Shown piece after piece: positions 1 to 6,365 of a stretch of DNA of 12,180 nt (within the stretch, counting starts at the first letter, position 1; every line of letters starts with the position of its first letter). This DNA is from Bacillota bacterium (lineage in GTDB: Bacteria > Bacillota > Bacilli > Paenibacillales > Paenibacillaceae). Location of the stretch: positions 1 to 12,180 of the forward strand of contig JAEZZE010000467.1 in assembly GCA_023418755.1 (NCBI GenBank). The letters run 5' to 3'. The notes under the pieces are model-generated. The model was not told where the DNA came from and searched no databases. It saw nothing but the letters and a program-made list of their open reading frames with translations. Position numbers and translations under genes: made by a program.

Positions 1-1308
1 AGACAGGCCAACGAAGAGATGATGGCGATCGTGGAGCAATCGAACCGTATTGAAGACGAGACGGACGGGGAGATCGGCGGAGACGCTATGGAAGCCGAGC
101 ATCGGCAAACGATGGAGGAGCTTCGCAAGTCCGCGGAAGATTTGATTCTGAACCCCGATTTCTTCAGCGAATACGATACCGAGGTCGAGCGGCAATACGC
201 CGACGGCCTATCGCTGGCGGGAGAATTAAGCTCGTTCTCGTCTTCGGCAGGCTCGGCTCCCGGCTCTACCGGCATGGGAGCGGCTTTAAGCGCCGCGGAA
301 ACGCGGGCGAAAGGCCGTCTTTCCGATTTCTCCGGGAACTACGGTTCGGGAGGCGGCGTCATCGCGAAACGGCTGGAAGTTTTGGAAGCCCATCGCTCCC
401 ATGACGACGAGCGCAAGCGGGCGGAGAGCGAAGCCGAAGCCGAATGGCGGAGCGCGGGGAAATTTTTGACCTCGTTCTCCGGGGCATCGGGCTCCGACGA
501 GGAAAAAGCAAGCTTCGAGCGTACAAGCGAACTATTCAAGACCAATCGGGAATGGAACCGCTCGGAAGAAGAGGCCGGCAGGGCGAACAGGAGCGGCGAT
601 CCTTCGCAAGGCAGAGACGAGGCGCTGACTTCGGTTAACGGCTTGCTGGATTTGCTGGAAGGGGCGGTCGAGGGGGCAAGGGATCAACTCTACTTTTCCG
701 AGTATACGCTTGGAAGAATGTCGCATTTCGCTCCATCATCCGTTAAGAACTTGCTGGGGGGAACCCCGGGCTCTTTGGATGTGCATGCCCAGGAAACCGA
801 ATACGTTTTATACGGATTGAATCATCCTTCCGGCAACATCGCGGCGGCGTACGGGGAAATCTTCGCCTTCAGGCTGGCGGTCCGAACGGTGGAAGGGTTG
901 ATCGAGTGCCGAACCATGGGGCATCCCCTGCTGGTTCTGGCCGCGGCGCTCGTCTATGGAATTACGCAAGCGATGGCGGACATGGGCTCATTGCTGAATA
1001 CCGGTAAAATCCAATTGTCGAAATATCTGAAAGTAGACACGTACTATACCGATTACTTGCGCCTTTTCCTGCTGCTTCACGGGGGAGGCGCGAACCCGAC
1101 GGCGAGAACGATCGCGGTGATGGAGCATGCTTCCGGACTCGATTTTCGCGGCGCTTACACGTATGCGAGCGGCGAAGGGAAGGCGTCGATCCGATTATGG
1201 TTTTTTCCGGGTCTTCTCAAGGCGATGGGGAAGGTGGGGAATTTGGGAGGAACGATAAAGGGGAACCGCTATGAAGCGACGTATATCGCAGATCATTCCT
1301 ACGTATAG
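1..1308 (+). CDS. DUF5702-like protein of a Tad pilus locus (5' partial)
   Basis: The reading frame is open from base 1 (R-Q-A-N-E-E before the first Met codons at 19 and 22), so the gene is probably cut by the window edge. The visible 435 residues have a long, charged and Ser/Gly/Glu-rich N-terminal half without obvious domains. A more conserved C-terminal third follows (residues from the Met at 19): an E-x-x-L-Y-G motif near 261-266, an A-x-R segment near 284-290, a hydrophobic helix near 302-321 (L-L-V-L-A-A-A-L-V-Y-G), then a Tyr/Leu-rich stretch 342-353. This pattern resembles DUF5702 proteins, which sit in Tad/Flp loci of Bacillota next to TadE-like genes; the biochemical role is unknown to me. 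It overlaps the TadE-like gene by 38 bp, which suggests translational coupling. The family call rests on remembered pattern and on context. Confidence 0.75.
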   Translation, partial: RQANEEMMAIVEQSNRIEDETDGEIGGDAMEAEHRQTMEELRKSAEDLILNPDFFSEYDTEVERQYADGLSLAGELSSFSSSAGSAPGSTGMGAALSAAETRAKGRLSDFSGNYGSGGGVIAKRLEVLEAHRSHDDERKRAESEAEAEWRSAGKFLTSFSGASGSDEEKASFERTSELFKTNREWNRSEEEAGRANRSGDPSQGRDEALTSVNGLLDLLEGAVEGARDQLYFSEYTLGRMSHFAPSSVKNLLGGTPGSLDVHAQETEYVLYGLNHPSGNIAAAYGEIFAFRLAVRTVEGLIECRTMGHPLLVLAAALVYGITQAMADMGSLLNTGKIQLSKYLKVDTYYTDYLRLFLLLHGGGANPTARTIAVMEHASGLDFRGAYTYASGEGKASIRLWFFPGLLKAMGKVGNLGGTIKGNRYEATYIADHSYV

Positions 1309-2248
1309 ACGGCCCGGTTCGATCGGGTCCGCCTCCGGCAGCGTGACGCTGGAGAGCGCCCTCGTCATGCCGATTTTCCTGCTGTTCATCCTGTTCCTGA
1401 TCTTCTTGGTGCAGACGGCGGTCATCTCCATGGCGCTGCACGGCGCATTGTCGCAAACGGCAAGGCAGGCGGCTTCCGCTTGGTATCCGATCGCGTTGGC
1501 GACGGACAAGGCCAGAGGCTCCGAGCTAAACCGGCAGATCGAGCAATGGAACGACAAGTGGCTGAGCGTGGCGGATACGCTCGGCGAGTACGGACGGTGG
1601 CTGCCCGCTCCGATGAACGAATGGGCCGAGAAGGCTTCCGCCGTATCGTTCTCGGTCGAGGAGCACGCCGCCAAGCTCGCGTTCGGGGAACTGTTGAAGC
1701 AGTTTTCGGACCGTCGCGTGCTGGACTCGGCCAACATTCGCCTGACCTCGGTCGGACTTCCGGAGGTCGAGGATCGCGCGAACGCCTATCTGACCTTGGA
1801 AGGCGAATATACGTTGCCGATGAGGGTTCCTTTTCTCGGTCGCAGACTCGTGCTGCGGGAATCTGCCAGAGAGCGGGTATGGATCGGAGGAAGCCCCTCG
1901 TCATCCAGGCAGGCAGGCGATGAGCGGACGGGCAAGCCGTTCGAGGCGTCGTTCGTATCGCTCGAGCCGAATCCGGTAAAGCCGGGGCGCAAGGCTACGC
2001 TTGTCATCCGGACGGAACCGGGGACCTTCGTCGATCTGTCCATCTTGTACAAGAGCGGGCCGAGCCAGGCGAAAAATCTCGGAAGCGCGCTCGCGGACGA
2101 ATCCGGATTGGTGTCGTGGACGTGGCATGTTTCCGGAAGAACGACGCCGGGACAATGGAGCTTGCAAGTAACGAACGGGAACGGCGGGGAATGGCAGCAT
2201 CTGTTCGATGTCGCGGGCAAGGCCGCGAACGAGGAGGGGGAAAGTTGA
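1271..2248 (+). CDS. TadE-type pseudopilin with C-terminal Ig-like domain
   Basis: A 325-residue protein. Residues 23-28 (G-S-V-T-L-E) give a class III prepilin-like cleavage site: cutting after Gly23 leaves Glu at +5, followed by a hydrophobic helix at about 30-53. This is the TadE/TadG hallmark. The middle (60-205) is the soluble pseudopilin body. Residues 227-314 form a separate beta-rich module with P-N-P-V-K-P-G at 233-239, Y-K-S-G-P-S at 260-265, V-S-W-T-W-H at 281-286 and T-T-P-G-x-W at 291-296. This matches an Ig-like extracellular module I recognise from other Gram-positive surface proteins. The ATG at 1271 is preceded by an AAAGGGGA ribosome binding site and lies inside the DUF5702-like gene. 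The likely role is a minor pilin-like subunit on the cell surface, processed by the peptidase encoded next. Confidence 0.85.
   Translation: MKRRISQIIPTYRRPGSIGSASGSVTLESALVMPIFLLFILFLIFLVQTAVISMALHGALSQTARQAASAWYPIALATDKARGSELNRQIEQWNDKWLSVADTLGEYGRWLPAPMNEWAEKASAVSFSVEEHAAKLAFGELLKQFSDRRVLDSANIRLTSVGLPEVEDRANAYLTLEGEYTLPMRVPFLGRRLVLRESARERVWIGGSPSSSRQAGDERTGKPFEASFVSLEPNPVKPGRKATLVIRTEPGTFVDLSILYKSGPSQAKNLGSALADESGLVSWTWHVSGRTTPGQWSLQVTNGNGGEWQHLFDVAGKAANEEGES
2231..2240 (+). promoter_or_regulatory. Ribosome binding site deciding the TTG start of the prepilin peptidase
   Basis: GAGGAGGGGG lies 4 bases before the TTG at 2245, inside the end of the TadE-like gene. No ATG in the right frame has a comparable site; the frame is open further upstream, but that part lies within the TadE coding region. 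Confidence 0.7.
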
Positions 2249-2730
2249 CTTGGTGGGAATGGCTCATCGTCGGCGCGTTATTGATTGCGGCCTGTTGGAC
2301 GGATTTGCGCCGCATGAGGATCCCGAACGGGCTGAATCTGGCCTTCGCGGCCGGCGGCTTGTCTTATCATTGCTTCTCGTACGGAAGTCAGGGATTGGCT
2401 TGGGCCTGCACCGGAGCGTTATGCGGCCTCGTGCCCTTGTACGCGATGAATCGTCTGGGCGGCATCGGCGGCGGGGACGTCAAATGGTTCGGAGCGTTCG
2501 GCACTTGGGCCGGCCCGTCGCTCACCTTCGAGCTTCTGATCGTCTCCGTGCTGATCGGGGGAGGCATTGCCTGCGGGATTTTGGCGCTTCGTGCTCCAGG
2601 CTTGCGGTCGCTGGGACGAAGGCTGAAGTGGCCGTGGGGGGACCACCCGATTGCCGGAGGGAAGAAAGCCGTATTCCCTTTTATGCTGGCGGTCGCTCCG
2701 GGATTTCTGATTCTATTGGGGAAAGGATAG
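2245..2730 (+). CDS. A24-family prepilin peptidase (TadV/CpaA type)
   Basis: A 161-residue polytopic membrane protein counted from the TTG at 2245. The two catalytic aspartates of A24 peptidases are visible: Asp20 in T-D-L-R-R-M-R-I-P-N and Asp78 in the G-x-G-D motif (G-G-G-D-V-K, 75-80). Hydrophobic helices lie at about 7-19, 30-45, 50-68, 88-113 and near the C-terminus. The short form without the N-terminal zinc/methylase domain is typical of Tad systems. It is expected to cleave Flp pilin and TadE-like pseudopilins at the cytoplasmic face. The start overlaps the upstream TGA stop (TTGA, 2245-2248), so translation is probably coupled by re-initiation. An upstream extension to an ATG at 2116 is possible on paper but would add 43 polar residues and ignore the ribosome binding site. 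Confidence 0.9.
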   Translation: MTWWEWLIVGALLIAACWTDLRRMRIPNGLNLAFAAGGLSYHCFSYGSQGLAWACTGALCGLVPLYAMNRLGGIGGGDVKWFGAFGTWAGPSLTFELLIVSVLIGGGIACGILALRAPGLRSLGRRLKWPWGDHPIAGGKKAVFPFMLAVAPGFLILLGKG

Positions 2731-2736
2731 AAGCGA

Positions 2737-4302
2737 ATGAAGACGGCGCTATCGGCGAGGTTCGAGCAACGCAGGGGGCACGTGATGGTGTTGGAGCGGG
2801 ATCCGCCGCTGTCCCGGAGCGAGATCAACGAGACGCAGCTGCGCATGCTTCAGCGCTGCGAAGTTCCTTCGTTGCTTCCGCTTGAAATCGAGGAATGCGA
2901 CGGGCAAGTCTCCTTGAGGTATTCTTTGGCCGGGACGCGGATGCTTTCGGAAGCGGCGAGAGTGTCGCGGTGGACGATGGGCGAGATGATGGAGGCGATG
3001 TGCAGGCTGGCGGACACGCTGGAGGAGTGCAGATTAATCATGCTGGACGCCGAGAGAGTTCGGCTGGAGGACGAGTTCATCTTCGCTGGGAACGAAATTC
3101 AGGATCTGCGCTTCACTTACGTGCCCCTTGTCTTGCCCTCGCCGAATTGGAAAGATGACCTGGAGAGATTGGTCGTCAGATGGATGATGCGCGTGAAGGA
3201 ACCCGACGGGCCGGTCTTCCAGCAAGTGTTGCGGCTTGTGTCCGGAGCGGATTTCGTGCCGGCGGCACTGGGCCGATTGGGCAAGCAATATTTGGCCGAA
3301 GCGTTAGGAGCAGACGAGATCGCGCCTCCGATTATCCGACAATCGAACGGGAATGCGCCGAACGTACTGGAGAACGCCGGGCGCAAGGCGGAGGAACAGA
3401 AACCGAGAAGCCGGTCCTGGGAGCTGCTGCAGCCGGTATCGGGAGATCCGCGCCCGGTTTCCGAGCTTTGGGGGGAGGCCGGGCAATTCCGCTTCGACGA
3501 AGAGAGGCGGGATCCCGAAACAAGCATGAACGAGGACGGCCGGGAACGTATCGATCCGGGCAGGTGGCGAACCCTAGTCGTCAGCGCGTTGCTGCTGCTT
3601 CTCGCTTTAACCTGGAAGTTCGTTTATTTGGACAGTCCGGGTCAACGGCAATTGCTAATCGGCCTTTGCGTTACCTTGTTCGCCGGGGCGGCGGTCCTTC
3701 TGCTCTGGAATGGGCCGCCCAAGCGGTTTGGGAGTTTCGGCCGCGGGAGCGGTCCGGAGGAACCGGGACCTAAGGAGATCGAAGCCGCTTTCCGCTTTTC
3801 TCCGGCAGAGGCGGCGAGCGTCGAGCCGGCTTGGACGCCCCCGGGCTTCTCCGCTGCTTCCGGAGCGCGCGCGCGGCGTTCGGCGGACGAGATTCCGGAG
3901 CGGGGAGCGGGCGCGCCGGAGACGGCGCGGGTTTCCGGCGAGGATCGAACGGCTTTGCTGGACAAGCAATCTTCCTTCGGCCCGGAATCCTACTGCCTGG
4001 TATGGAAGTCGAGGGACGAGCGGTTGCGAATTCCTCTACGCGGGGACTCCCTCGTCATCGGGCGCTCGGAGGAAGCGGCCGGCCATGTGGACGAGACGAA
4101 CGGCGTTTCCCGCGCCCACGTCGAATTCGTGCGGGTGTCCGCCCAGTGGAAAGTCAAAGACCTCGGCTCGCGCAACGGCTCCCGCATCAACGGCAAACCG
4201 ATGGCGCCTTACGAATTGTATCCGCTGCAGCCGGGAGATTGCGTGGGGCTGGCCAGCTCGCAATATCGCTTCCAACTGGCAGATGGGACGTCCGATGCTT
4301 GA
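2737..4302 (+). CDS. DUF6382-like membrane protein with C-terminal FHA domain
   Basis: A 521-residue protein. Residues 1-190 form an N-terminal globular region resembling DUF6382 (for example L-S-R-S-E-I-N near 25-31 and R-F-T-Y-V-P-L near 125-131). A charged linker follows. Two hydrophobic helices at about 278-297 and 305-324 form a membrane hairpin, which places both ends on the same side, presumably the cytoplasm. A disordered Pro/Ala/Glu-rich linker spans 330-415. The FHA domain is at 418-515, with G-R-S at 442-444, S-R-A-H at 458-461 and D-L-G-S-R-N-G at 475-481, which are the phosphothreonine-binding signature residues. It starts 6 bp after the peptidase gene with a GGGGAAAGGAT site. 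FHA proteins of this kind accompany Tad loci in Paenibacillaceae and may link pilus function to Ser/Thr kinase signalling; that role is inferred. Confidence 0.88.
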   Translation: MKTALSARFEQRRGHVMVLERDPPLSRSEINETQLRMLQRCEVPSLLPLEIEECDGQVSLRYSLAGTRMLSEAARVSRWTMGEMMEAMCRLADTLEECRLIMLDAERVRLEDEFIFAGNEIQDLRFTYVPLVLPSPNWKDDLERLVVRWMMRVKEPDGPVFQQVLRLVSGADFVPAALGRLGKQYLAEALGADEIAPPIIRQSNGNAPNVLENAGRKAEEQKPRSRSWELLQPVSGDPRPVSELWGEAGQFRFDEERRDPETSMNEDGRERIDPGRWRTLVVSALLLLLALTWKFVYLDSPGQRQLLIGLCVTLFAGAAVLLLWNGPPKRFGSFGRGSGPEEPGPKEIEAAFRFSPAEAASVEPAWTPPGFSAASGARARRSADEIPERGAGAPETARVSGEDRTALLDKQSSFGPESYCLVWKSRDERLRIPLRGDSLVIGRSEEAAGHVDETNGVSRAHVEFVRVSAQWKVKDLGSRNGSRINGKPMAPYELYPLQPGDCVGLASSQYRFQLADGTSDA

Positions 4303-4324
4303 CAGGCCAGGGAAAGGGCGAAGT

Positions 4325-4353
4325 CTGCCGAAAAAAGCGCCGCGAATCGGCAG
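4325..4353. other. Inverted repeat between convergent genes
   Basis: CTGCCGA at 4325-4331 and TCGGCAG at 4347-4353 form a perfect 7-bp stem with a 15-base loop. No T-run follows on either strand, so it is not a classical terminator by itself. It may add to the termination zone between the Tad operon and the reverse-strand genes. Confidence 0.4.
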
Positions 4354-4363
4354 GAGAAAACGA

Positions 4364-4394
4364 AAGCCCTAACGGGAAAGGTCCCGCAGGGCTT
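4364..4394 (-). terminator. Intrinsic terminator at the convergent junction
   Basis: Outer arms AAGCCCT (4364-4370) and AGGGCTT (4388-4394) enclose inner arms CGGGA (4373-4377) and TCCCG (4382-4386) around a 4-base AAGG loop. Read on the - strand the hairpin is followed by TCGTTTTCTCC, a usable U-tract, so it should end the transcript that begins upstream of the DUF2621 gene. Read on the + strand the tail (CTTCGTGCG) is poor, so it may only weakly stop Tad-operon transcripts. It overlaps the last codons and stop of the TIGR01777 gene. Confidence 0.75.
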
Positions 4395-5274
4395 CTTCGT
4401 GCGTAGGGAATGCGAATTTGAATCCGTGATCGAGGAGCTTGCGGGGCATCGCTTTCTGGCCGGTCAGCACGAGCGTGCTCATCTCTCCGAGAACCCCGCG
4501 CAGCAGGAAGCCCGGAACCGGAAACCAGTGCGGCCGCTTCATGGCTTGGCCGAGCGCCCTGCCGAACTCGTCGTTGGATACCGGATCGGGAGCGACCGCG
4601 TTCACGGGACCCTCAATGGACGGGTTGTCCAGGCAGAACAGGATCAGAGCGACCATATCCTGCAGATGGATCCACGGCAAGCCCTGCTTCCCGTCCCCGA
4701 TGCGCCCCCCTCCGAAAAGGCGATAAGGCAGCCGAATCAGCGGGAAAGCTCCGCCGTCGCGGGCGCAGACGAGTCCGATGCGCAGCTTGACGAGCCGCTT
4801 GACCGGGATCAGGTCGGCCGCAGCTTCCCAGCGGACGACGGTGTCGCCCAGAAAGTCGGCCGGCCGCGCCGGAGACGCTTCGTCGAAAACCTGCTCGCCG
4901 GAATGGCCGTACAGCGAAATGCCGGAAGCGTTCACGACGACCTCGGGCGGATAGCGCATGCGCTTCACGTGCTCGGCGATTCGTTCGGCGGCTTGTTCCC
5001 GGGAGCGGACGATGCGCTGCTTGGCTTTGTCGGTCCAACGCTGGTTGATCGTTTCCCCGGTTAGATTGACGATACCGTCGAAGCCGGATAGGCGGTCCGG
5101 ATCCGCTTCCCATTCCTCCCAGGTCACGTATCGGGGGTGGGGAAGCGCGTTGTCGTAAGATACGGCGGCCGGTTTCTTCCTCGTCACGCTCCACGTCTCG
5201 TCCCCTCTGGACAGAAGGGCTTGCGTTAAAGCTTTACCGATAAACCCAGTTCCTCCGCACAGCAACAAGCGCAT
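4369..5274 (-). CDS. TIGR01777-family NAD(P)-dependent epimerase/SDR protein
   Basis: A 301-residue protein. The N-terminal Rossmann signature G-G-T-G-F-I-G is at 7-13. L-T-G-E-T-I-N-Q-R-W-T at 71-81 and the I-V-R-S-R segment at 88-92 are typical of this atypical SDR group (E. coli YfcH, B. subtilis YfhF). N-A-S-G-I-S-L-Y-G at 115-123 holds the active-site Tyr position, and the C-terminal G-Q-K-A-M-P-R-K-L followed by G-F-K-F matches the DUF1731 tail. The natural substrate is unknown for the family; it is a cytoplasmic NAD(P)-binding protein. A strong GAGGAGGGG site precedes the ATG, and the gene begins 24 bp after the lipoprotein gene on the same strand, so the two probably share a transcript. 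Length is normal for the family. Confidence 0.92.
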   Translation of the reverse strand: MRLLLCGGTGFIGKALTQALLSRGDETWSVTRKKPAAVSYDNALPHPRYVTWEEWEADPDRLSGFDGIVNLTGETINQRWTDKAKQRIVRSREQAAERIAEHVKRMRYPPEVVVNASGISLYGHSGEQVFDEASPARPADFLGDTVVRWEAAADLIPVKRLVKLRIGLVCARDGGAFPLIRLPYRLFGGGRIGDGKQGLPWIHLQDMVALILFCLDNPSIEGPVNAVAPDPVSNDEFGRALGQAMKRPHWFPVPGFLLRGVLGEMSTLVLTGQKAMPRKLLDHGFKFAFPTHEEALRDLSR

Positions 5275-5298
5275 GCCGCGCCCCTCCTCGCTAAACGG

Positions 5299-5712
5299 TT
5301 ATTGCTGATCGATGGAAACGATCGTTTTCTGTTCCACCGTTCCGTCGTCTACTTCCATTTTCTCGACGATATATTGGAATTTGACTGGAGTGTTCTCTTC
5401 CCAAGAGCCGATTTTCTCGGCGATTTCAGGAGTGACTTGGAATCCCGCAGGGCCTTGATCGGTCTCGATTTCGACGGAATGGCTGTCCTGAAGGCCTACG
5501 TATTTGCCCGTTCCCTCGAACTGTTCCGGGGAAGCCGGCGGGGTCTGCGTCTCCGAATCGGGCGTCGGGCTTGCGGTCGGACTGGCCGACGCGGAGGGAC
5601 TGGCGGACGGAGAGGAGCCCGAGTCGCCGTTATCGCTGCAGGCCGTTCCCATCAAGGCCAGAGCCAGCAAGGCCGCTCCCAATGTCATCGTCATTCGGTT
5701 GCGTTTTTTCAT
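5299..5712 (-). CDS. Small lipoprotein of unknown function
   Basis: A 137-residue protein with a lipoprotein signal: basic start (M-K-K-R-N-R), hydrophobic stretch at about 11-21 and a lipobox-like M-G-T-A-C with Cys25 as the acylated residue. The Gly at -3 is less usual but allowed. A low-complexity Ser/Ala/Pro/Thr linker spans about 30-62, then comes a compact 75-residue domain (G-K-Y-V-G-L-Q-D-S-H-S-V near 68-79, ending S-I-D-Q-Q), probably a small beta-barrel on the outer face of the membrane. I do not recognise a named family. AGGAGGTG lies 11 bases before the ATG, a strong but rather distant site. TTGACG in the 82-bp upstream gap could be a -35 but has no good -10, so reading through from the DUF2621 gene is plausible. 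Confidence 0.88.
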   Translation of the reverse strand: MKKRNRMTMTLGAALLALALMGTACSDNGDSGSSPSASPSASASPTASPTPDSETQTPPASPEQFEGTGKYVGLQDSHSVEIETDQGPAGFQVTPEIAEKIGSWEENTPVKFQYIVEKMEVDDGTVEQKTIVSIDQQ

Positions 5713-5794
5713 TGTGAGTAATACACCTCCTAAGAGGTTAGACGAAAATGGCCGTCAAAGGTTTCGTTTTTCTTCGAAATGCCGCCCCGGAAGG

Positions 5795-6229
5795 CTACTC
5801 CAGCAAGTGGCTGTAAGCGGAATAATCGATCCTGTTCTTCTCCAGGAAGTTAATGAGACTCTTATGGTCCCGTGCGGGAGTCGCGCGTATGTAGCCCTCG
5901 ATGCAGTGCTCCTTCGTTACTTCGGAAGCTCCGCTCTCCACGGCGATCTGGCCGATCTTGGCGGCGATGGAGTGGCTTGCGATATCGCGAAAAGGCGTCG
6001 GAACCGGAGAAACGAGCGTCTGCAGCAGTTCCTTGGACTCGGGGGTCCACAGATCGCGGCTCCGTTCCACCCAATAGTTTTGCCAGTCGAGCTTGGACTT
6101 CCCGTCTTTCTGCGGGAGCACCTTAAGGAATTTGCGGAACATGAAGAAGCCGCCCACGCTCATGGACAAGACGAGCACGACCGTCCAGAATGCGATGAAA
6201 TAAATAAACCAGGTTGGGGTCTCTCCCAT
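5795..6229 (-). CDS. DUF2621 family membrane protein (YneK-like)
   Basis: A 144-residue protein from the ATG at 6229. An N-terminal membrane helix spans about 6-28 (Y-F-I-A-F-W-T-V-V-L-V-L-S-M), followed by G-G-F-F-M-F-R-K-F-L-K and L-P-x-K-D-G-x-S-x-L-D-W, which I recognise as the start of the DUF2621 family (B. subtilis YneK). The remaining ~95 residues are soluble and largely helical, most likely cytoplasmic; their function is unknown. The family is found in endospore-forming Bacilli. A GTG three codons upstream (6238) is in frame but overlaps the ribosome binding site, so the ATG is preferred. It is the first gene of the reverse-strand group. Confidence 0.85.
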   Translation of the reverse strand: MGETPTWFIYFIAFWTVVLVLSMSVGGFFMFRKFLKVLPQKDGKSKLDWQNYWVERSRDLWTPESKELLQTLVSPVPTPFRDIASHSIAAKIGQIAVESGASEVTKEHCIEGYIRATPARDHKSLINFLEKNRIDYSAYSHLLE

Positions 6230-6235
6230 TACGAT

Positions 6236-6241
6236 CACCTC
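6236..6241 (-). promoter_or_regulatory. Ribosome binding site choosing the DUF2621 ATG start
   Basis: GAGGTG on the - strand lies 6 bases before the ATG at 6229. The alternative GTG at 6238-6236 is part of this site and so is unlikely to be the start. Confidence 0.65.
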
Positions 6242-6249
6242 ATTTTGAA

Positions 6250-6278
6250 ATTATACCGCATTCCTAGATTTATTTCGA
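6250..6278 (-). promoter_or_regulatory. Candidate sigma-A promoter for the DUF2621 gene
   Basis: On the - strand a perfect -10 TATAAT occupies 6255-6250. With 17-base spacing the -35 position reads TCGAAA (6278-6273), 4 of 6 matches to TTGACA. Transcription would begin near 6243, giving a very short leader just ahead of the ribosome binding site. The -10 is convincing and the -35 is moderate. Confidence 0.5.
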
Positions 6279-6293
6279 CGTTCGCGATACAAT
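6265..6293 (+). promoter_or_regulatory. Weak candidate promoter for nfo
   Basis: TACAAT at 6288-6293 (5 of 6 matches) has TAGATT at 6265-6270 with 17-base spacing (3 of 6 matches). It lies 72 bases before the preferred nfo start, and its -35 region overlaps the divergent DUF2621 promoter. It is supported mainly by position, since nfo must be transcribed from this gap. Confidence 0.35.
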
Positions 6294-6365
6294 AGGGAAA
6301 TAATTGCGAGAACAAGCCCCGTACCATCGGAGGGGACGGAACGAATGGCGAGAGGAGCCGGAAAA

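Noticed and set aside
2116..2244. N-terminal extension of the prepilin peptidase to the ATG at 2116
   Set aside because: It lies inside the TadE Ig-like domain, is polar and Arg-rich, and has no proper ribosome binding site, whereas the TTG at 2245 has a strong one and gives a normal-length protein.
4399..5064. Forward-strand 221-codon frame opposite the TIGR01777 gene
   Set aside because: It is antisense to a gene with clear Rossmann and family motifs and shows no domain of its own.
5718..5794. Possible promoter or terminator in the 82-bp gap between the DUF2621 and lipoprotein genes
   Set aside because: TTGACG is present but no -10 at acceptable spacing; the only hairpin (TTTCG/CGAAA) is 5 bp and AT-rich. 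The evidence is too weak to list as a site.
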